A DNA stretch of 18,944 nt from CAZMFZ01 sp964565665 (GTDB lineage Bacteria > Bacteroidota > Bacteroidia > Cytophagales > UBA9547). The position numbers and the translations under genes were made by a program. The notes under the pieces are model-generated. The model searched no databases and was not told the DNA's origin. It saw nothing but the letters and a program-made list of their open reading frames with translations. Shown here piece after piece: positions 15,018 to 18,944 of the stretch. Location of the stretch: contig CAZMFZ010000073.1 in NCBI GenBank assembly GCA_964565665.1, positions 1-18,944 on the forward strand. Direction: 5' to 3'. The number at the start of each line of letters is the position of its first letter. The first letter of the stretch is position 1.

Positions 15018-15746
15018 CTATTTCCTCCTCCTGTTATTGTTATTTCTAGGGTTATTCCTATCGTTGTTTCTAGGGGTGCTATTGCTATTTCTGTCGTTAT
15101 TTCTAGTATTATTGTTCCGTCCGCTATTGTTTCTGTGGCGATTGTTGCTGCTAGGTACGCTTTCGGCCCGGTTGTCCAATTTCAAATTCCCAGCAAGGTC
15201 AAGTAGATTTTCCGATTTTATTTTATCTAAATCAAGCACCAATTTACCCGCAGATATTCTATACAATTGTTCCTTGATTACCTCATCTTCTACCACTTCT
15301 TTGTTGTATTGAGCAAAAAATGATTTCATTAAGCGTGCTACATATATCGTGGCATTTTGCTTTTCAGATTCATTTTCCATCAATGCTATTTTAGCCACCA
15401 AAAACTCTATGTTTTTGCCATAATGTTTAAGCTTAGGTTGTGCATATCTGTAACCTAACGGGGCAGGTTTTTTATTGATAATTGCTGCATCAGGAATGGG
15501 AAATGGAGCTTCTACATCAAGTTTAAAATTGGAGATGATAAAAATGTCGTCCCAAATTTTATGGGTCACATCGTTGTTGTCTTTGGCTCCGGGTTGCACA
15601 AATTGTCGCATCAATTCTACCAATTGTGCGGTTTGCTTTGTGCGATTGTCACGGTCTTCTACCGTAAGCAGGTTATTAACCATTACCTGAATATTTCTGC
15701 CGTATTCTTTAAGCAGAATTTGATGTCTTTGGGTGTTATAATCCAT
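15018..15746 (-). CDS. DUF4290 family protein with Asn/Arg-rich C-terminal tail
   Basis: This 242-residue soluble protein begins MDYNTQRHQILLKEYGRNIQ, the conserved start of a Bacteroidota family I recognise as DUF4290, of unknown function. Residues 1-195 are mostly helical, with motifs such as IWDDIFIISNF and KLKHYGKNIEF, the latter echoing KEYGRNIQ and suggesting an internal duplication. Residues 199-242 form a low-complexity tail of 44 residues with 19 Asn and 11 Arg, built from RNN/DRN units and ending RRRK. This is basic and likely disordered. The frame could start at a GTG 12 codons earlier, but the ATG at 15746 fits the family start. Its position directly before murA is, as far as I recall, recurrent in Bacteroidota; a cell-wall link is only an inference. 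Confidence 0.85.
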   Translation of the reverse strand: MDYNTQRHQILLKEYGRNIQVMVNNLLTVEDRDNRTKQTAQLVELMRQFVQPGAKDNNDVTHKIWDDIFIISNFKLDVEAPFPIPDAAIINKKPAPLGYRYAQPKLKHYGKNIEFLVAKIALMENESEKQNATIYVARLMKSFFAQYNKEVVEDEVIKEQLYRISAGKLVLDLDKIKSENLLDLAGNLKLDNRAESVPSSNNRHRNNSGRNNNTRNNDRNSNSTPRNNDRNNPRNNNNRRRK

Positions 15747-15762
15747 TGTATATGAGGATTTA

Positions 15763-15782
15763 GTGAAACAGAAAGGTTTCAC
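15763..15782. promoter_or_regulatory. Perfect 7-bp hairpin in the leader of the DUF4290 gene
   Basis: GTGAAAC (15763-15769) and GTTTCAC (15776-15782) flank an AGAAAG loop, 16 bp upstream of the DUF4290 ATG on the minus strand. No T-run follows, so a terminator is unlikely. It could be an operator-like dyad or an mRNA leader hairpin; no function is shown by sequence alone. Confidence 0.4.
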
Positions 15783-15821
15783 AACTTTAATTTAATAATA
15801 AGATTGATTTGATTTTGTATA

Positions 15822-16193
15822 TCAAAATAGGTTGGGCATTTTAGCCAATAGTACATCTACTAATTTTAGAATAGTAACCAAAAAAGCTATGAGACCAATA
15901 CTCCACCCCATATTTACATTAATTGCCTTTTGAATTTTCAATTCCAGATTAGTATCTAAAATCTTAAACTCAGCTTTCAAAGAAGAAAATTCAGTTTTTA
16001 AAGATGCTACATCAGACGTAACTTCATTCAATTTAGCATCTAAATGATTGATGTGGTTATATTGTGATTTTAACAAACGTGTATTGATGTCTTCAGATTT
16101 CAAACCTTCTCCACGACTAAACCTTTCTTGTATTTCACTAATTTTAGGTTCAATCATTTCAAGTAGCATATCATCTACTTTGGTTTTTTTCAT
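15822..16193 (-). CDS. Small coiled-coil protein with C-terminal membrane anchor, function unknown
   Basis: I do not recognise this 123-residue protein as a named family. Residues 1-45 are charged and helical. Residues about 46-90 show heptad spacing of Leu/Val/Phe (Leu51, Leu55, Val58, Val62, Leu65, Phe69, Leu72, Phe76, Leu79, Leu83), a strong coiled-coil signal. A hydrophobic segment follows at about 96-117 (WSIGLIAFLVTILKLVDVLLA), so the protein is probably tail-anchored with its coiled coil in the cytosol. The layout resembles the CCDC90/DUF1640-type coiled-coil membrane proteins, but I cannot confirm homology. It has its own promoter at 16240-16210 and precedes the DUF4290 gene by 75 bp, so the two may share a transcript with murA. 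Confidence 0.7.
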   Translation of the reverse strand: MKKTKVDDMLLEMIEPKISEIQERFSRGEGLKSEDINTRLLKSQYNHINHLDAKLNEVTSDVASLKTEFSSLKAEFKILDTNLELKIQKAINVNMGWSIGLIAFLVTILKLVDVLLAKMPNLF

Positions 16194-16209
16194 AAAAAAC
16201 TAAGTTTTA

Positions 16210-16240
16210 CAAATTTAGAACAATAATCTCTACTTATCAA
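16210..16240 (-). promoter_or_regulatory. Bacteroidota-type promoter of the coiled-coil protein gene
   Basis: On the minus strand, TTTTG (its TTG at 16240-16238), a 20-bp spacer and TAAATTTG (16217-16210) match the phylum consensus in both elements and spacing. Transcription would start near 16203, about 10 nt before the ATG at 16193. This is the best-formed promoter in the window, and it probably drives the coiled-coil, DUF4290, murA and SCO genes. Confidence 0.65.
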
Positions 16241-16248
16241 AATTGATA

Positions 16249-17439
16249 CTATTTGCCCTTCAATGCTTTTTTTACAAGCAATTCAAAATCCGAAAGGATA
16301 TTCATAAAGAAGATATAAGCATCGTAAGGCGAATTGTAAGGGCTGAAATATTTGTGTACATCACCATCTGCCCAATATTTTGTACACATATAATAATAGT
16401 GATCGGAAGTTTGCAGCCTCGACCATACTTTTATCAAATCTTCGTTTTCAGTTTTCAAAACATCTGTTCGCAAAGCATATATTTTATGTAGTGCTTCATA
16501 CTGCATCGAATTACTAAGCCAGGCCGATAAATCTCGTTCGGTATCTGCCCAAGAGATATAATCTTCTACAGAATATTCATCTTTGGGTTTGAGCATTTCT
16601 GAAATTTGCTGAGGTGATTTAAAGGTATACCCTTGATTATCAATACATTCTGACACTAAATTTTTCAAAAAGGCGAATATTCCTGAACTTTCAGGTTGAT
16701 GTTCTCCGAAATTTTCATAATCCATAAATAAGTTTACTGTCTCAGCTTCCGGATTTAACTTTTTTAACTTGGCGACATATTTTTTTACCGTTATGGGGTA
16801 GTCTTGCCAACTTTTATCACTAAATCGAAAGGAAATGTCGTCCGATAAATGGTAGTCTCTAAGTAATACTTTTATATGGCTAGTATTTGAAGCAGCATAA
16901 GCTTGATGCGGGCTTCTATTTTTCAAAATTCTATCTACACTTTCCGTTAAAATGGTATTGTAACCCAATTCCTCAGCTATTTTGGCAATGACATTGTCGA
17001 ATATCAATTCGGTGTTGCGAAAAGTAGTTGGTTTTTGGCTGAAATATTTTTCAATGGCTTTTTCATGTAGTTTCACCTGAAATTCAAATTCATCTTTCGA
17101 ATAAATGGAAGCCAAAGAATGATAGTAAGTCTCACCTAAAAATTCTACCTGCCCCGTTTTTGCAAGCTGCTGAAATGAATGCAATACTTCGGGTTGGTAC
17201 AAAGCAAACTGTTCCAAAACCATACCCGATAGGCTAAAAGAAAAATTAAAAGAGGGGTATTTTTTAATTAATTCTAATAATAAAGCGTTGGTTTTCAAAT
17301 AGCAATTGGAGGCTATTTTTTGAAGTATTTGCCTATTAAGTGCGTCATTTTCATAAAAATGATCTTTCCCAATTTGAAAAAAATTATAATCCAACAAACG
17401 GAATGGCTGATGGACTTGGAAGTAAAAACAAATATTCAC
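16249..17439 (-). CDS. Glycoside hydrolase family 57 protein (alpha-amylase/alpha-glucan acting)
   Basis: GH57 enzymes are retaining alpha-glucan hydrolases, branching enzymes or transglycosylases. The 396 residues form a compact catalytic (beta/alpha)7 barrel without the long C-terminal domains of the larger members. Conserved regions are visible in order: FQVHQPFRL (7-15, His10), FLGETYYHSL (100-109), FRNTELIFDN (140-149, candidate nucleophile Glu144), LFMDYENFGEHQ (237-248, candidate acid/base Asp240) and SWADTERDLSAWLSN (296-310). The start is GTG (17439-17437), immediately preceded in frame by a TAG, so no longer protein is possible. No signal peptide is seen, so it acts in the cytosol. 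With the upstream glycosyltransferase it forms the glycogen-type GH57-GT pair known from Bacteroides genomes; 58 bp separate them. Confidence 0.93.
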   Translation of the reverse strand: MNICFYFQVHQPFRLLDYNFFQIGKDHFYENDALNRQILQKIASNCYLKTNALLLELIKKYPSFNFSFSLSGMVLEQFALYQPEVLHSFQQLAKTGQVEFLGETYYHSLASIYSKDEFEFQVKLHEKAIEKYFSQKPTTFRNTELIFDNVIAKIAEELGYNTILTESVDRILKNRSPHQAYAASNTSHIKVLLRDYHLSDDISFRFSDKSWQDYPITVKKYVAKLKKLNPEAETVNLFMDYENFGEHQPESSGIFAFLKNLVSECIDNQGYTFKSPQQISEMLKPKDEYSVEDYISWADTERDLSAWLSNSMQYEALHKIYALRTDVLKTENEDLIKVWSRLQTSDHYYYMCTKYWADGDVHKYFSPYNSPYDAYIFFMNILSDFELLVKKALKGK

Positions 17440-17497
17440 CTAGAGATTTTTAGAAAATGAATGCCCGATGGTGGAAATAGTGAGTCCGACTCAGTTG

Positions 17498-18799
17498 TCA
17501 ATTTGTACCAAACCGCTCTTCAAACACGCTATATAGTTCTTTAGCGGTGTTTTCCCAACTGATTTTGCTCAGGTCGTGATAGGCATCTTTTACCAATTGG
17601 TCGCGAAGACCTTTGTATTTAAGTATCGATATTATATTTCCAGCCATTTTGTCTACGTCCCAAAAATCGGCTTTCAATGCACTAGGCAGCACTTCTGCAG
17701 CCCCCGATTGTTTTGAAATCACACAAGGAACGCCAAATTGAGCGGCTTCAAGAGCCGACAATCCAAAAGGCTCAGAGACCGATGGCATCACATACACATC
17801 TGCTATTGATAATAAATACCTCACTCTCTCTTGGCTTAAGAACCCTGTAAAGTGAAATTTGTTTCCCAAATGTTTATAGGCACTATTTTCAATTATCCCC
17901 TTCATCATATTTCCCGACCCTGCCATTACAAAGCGAACATTGGGCATAAATTCTATTACTTTAGATGCAGTTTCGAAGAAATATTCAGGCCCTTTTTGCC
18001 CAGTAATTCTCCCCAAAAACAATACAATCTTTTCGGGAAGGCTGCTTTCGCTTCTATAAGCTTGCACTTGCTCTATGCCATTATGAATCGCTACAATTTT
18101 ATTTTCAGCAATGCCGTAAAAAGTTTTGATTGCACCAGCCGTATAGTTACTCACCGGCACTATCAAATCTGCATATTCCATAGCCGATTTCTCAACCTGA
18201 TACACCCATCCTTTGCTTTCAGGGCCATTCCTATCTACTTCAAGCGAGTGAACGTGCAATACAAGTGGCTTTCCTGTCTTGGCCTTTATTTCCATTCCCG
18301 CCATAAAAGTCATCCAATCGTGGGCGTGTATAATGTCAAAATCCTTTTGGCAGGCCAAGATGGTAGCAATTTTAGCAAAGCTTTGCACTCTTTCGCCAAG
18401 TGCTCCATCATACAAATCGTCAGTATCGAATATCGATAAATCCTTTTTAAGTCTTTCTTTTATTAAAGTTGAACTGCTAGCAGTATAATTTTCAGAAAGT
18501 ATAGCTATGTCTTTTGTTTGATAAGGCAAAAGGTTTGCATCTATGAAATCTACATCAGATATAAATGTGTAGGAAGAAATAGTGGTACTAATTTTCAGAT
18601 TTTCAATGTCAATATTATTTAGCCCAATCGTTTCAATGTTATTGACAATAAAATTTGAGTCACCTTTGGGGAGAATTAGAGATATATCCACATATTTACT
18701 AAAGGCCTTGCTCAATCCATAACTTGCCACTCCCAAGCCACCATTAATAATCGGAGGGAATTCCCATCCTAACGTCAGCACCTTCATTTTTTCTTTCAT
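17498..18799 (-). CDS. Glycogen-synthase-like glycosyltransferase (GT4/GT5 group)
   Basis: This 433-residue GT-B enzyme starts with the Rossmann strand and glycine loop LTLGWEFPPIINGGLGVASY (8-27), like the GGLG loop of starch and glycogen synthases. It continues with IIHAHDWMT (156-164) and LHVHSLEVDRNG (181-192). The C-terminal donor domain shows FLGRITGQKGPEY (261-273) and the EX7E motif SEPFGLSALEAAQFGVP (Glu343 and Glu351). Together with the GH57 gene 58 bp downstream, it is likely to elongate a storage alpha-glucan from a nucleotide-glucose donor in the cytosol. In Bacteroides the corresponding cluster also has a debranching enzyme; any such gene would lie beyond the right edge. Starts at Met1 (18799) and Met5 (18787) are both possible. 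The 145 bp upstream to the window end contain no gene or consensus promoter that I can see. Confidence 0.9.
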   Translation of the reverse strand: MKEKMKVLTLGWEFPPIINGGLGVASYGLSKAFSKYVDISLILPKGDSNFIVNNIETIGLNNIDIENLKISTTISSYTFISDVDFIDANLLPYQTKDIAILSENYTASSSTLIKERLKKDLSIFDTDDLYDGALGERVQSFAKIATILACQKDFDIIHAHDWMTFMAGMEIKAKTGKPLVLHVHSLEVDRNGPESKGWVYQVEKSAMEYADLIVPVSNYTAGAIKTFYGIAENKIVAIHNGIEQVQAYRSESSLPEKIVLFLGRITGQKGPEYFFETASKVIEFMPNVRFVMAGSGNMMKGIIENSAYKHLGNKFHFTGFLSQERVRYLLSIADVYVMPSVSEPFGLSALEAAQFGVPCVISKQSGAAEVLPSALKADFWDVDKMAGNIISILKYKGLRDQLVKDAYHDLSKISWENTAKELYSVFEERFGTN

Positions 18800-18944
18800 A
18801 GTATAGATAAAATTATATTTATTGTATATTAATTTATATAATTTGGTGTAGTAGCCTTAAAAATGTGCAAACGGACTGCATTTTAATTAAAATACTTTTC
18901 ACATACAAGCAAACCGTGAAATATCAATTCTTAAGGTGTAATTA

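Noticed and set aside
15037..15312. Plus-strand frame that looks like a very leucine-rich membrane protein
   Set aside because: It is the antisense reading of the Asn/Arg-rich tail of the DUF4290 gene; AAY and CGN/AGR codons read backwards as Leu and Phe. No independent support.
17481..17493. TGAGT-CCG-ACTCA palindrome between the GT and GH57 genes
   Set aside because: The 5-bp arms are short, and no T-run or second copy is seen; likely to be chance.
17852..18439. 195-residue plus-strand open frame
   Set aside because: It lies wholly antisense to the well-supported glycosyltransferase, has no family-like motifs and no promoter.
18881..18892. 12-bp palindrome TTTTAATTAAAA near the right edge
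   Set aside because: Pure A/T palindromes of this length are expected by chance in such AT-rich DNA.

Overview
This window looks like ordinary core chromosome of an AT-rich Gram-negative member of the Bacteroidota. Four things support that. Several genes are preceded by the TAnnTTTG promoter element typical of this phylum, and purine-rich Shine-Dalgarno sites are not obvious. The gene content includes phylum-typical families: a DUF4369/TlpA thioredoxin lipoprotein, a DUF4290 protein beside murA, and a GH57/glycosyltransferase alpha-glucan pair. kdsB (Kdo for LPS) implies an outer membrane. I cannot name a genus. I see no IS element, phage gene, CRISPR array, tRNA or rRNA, and no gap longer than about 250 bp.

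Layout. 46-666 (+): rhomboid intramembrane protease, convergent with a minus-strand unit of a GT4 glycosyltransferase followed directly by hisD (711-3092). 3274-4167 (-): diacylglycerol/sphingosine-type lipid kinase, transcribed divergently from a lipoprotein thioredoxin (4368-5489, +), a histidine phosphatase (5533-6162, +) and a small XRE-type regulator (6408-6659, +). A strong terminator separates the regulator from a convergent MFS transporter (6722-7939, -). The MFS gene is divergent from an EamA permease (7989-8897, +), and the two appear to use back-to-back promoter elements. EamA is followed by a full-length NfeD protease (8941-10254), kdsB (10262-11005), a branched-chain aminotransferase (11149-12216) and truB (12254-12940), all on +. 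The right third is on the minus strand. In transcription order it holds a glycogen-synthase-like glycosyltransferase (18799-17498), a GH57 glycosidase (17439-16249), a small coiled-coil membrane protein (16193-15822), a DUF4290 protein (15746-15018), murA (14939-13635) and a SCO-family copper/thiol protein (13632-12994).

How the genes fit together. Most are housekeeping: histidine and branched-chain amino acid metabolism, peptidoglycan precursor synthesis (MurA), LPS Kdo activation (KdsB), tRNA pseudouridylation (TruB), membrane-protein proteolysis (rhomboid, NfeD), envelope redox chemistry (TlpA-like, SCO) and storage alpha-glucan metabolism (GT plus GH57). Five starts deserve attention. The longest reading frames of the lipid kinase, MFS, EamA and DUF4290 genes begin too far upstream, in the first three cases running into predicted promoters. 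The first GT4 gene starts with TTG. murA and the GH57 gene start with GTG.

I found no clear undescribed multi-gene system. The observations most worth checking are the abutting divergent -7 elements at 7964-7979, the Asp in place of the catalytic Cys of MurA, the orphan hisD translationally abutting a glycosyltransferase, the palindrome plus degenerate heptad repeats upstream of murA, the Asn/Arg-rich tail of the DUF4290 protein, and the small coiled-coil membrane protein with its own promoter.
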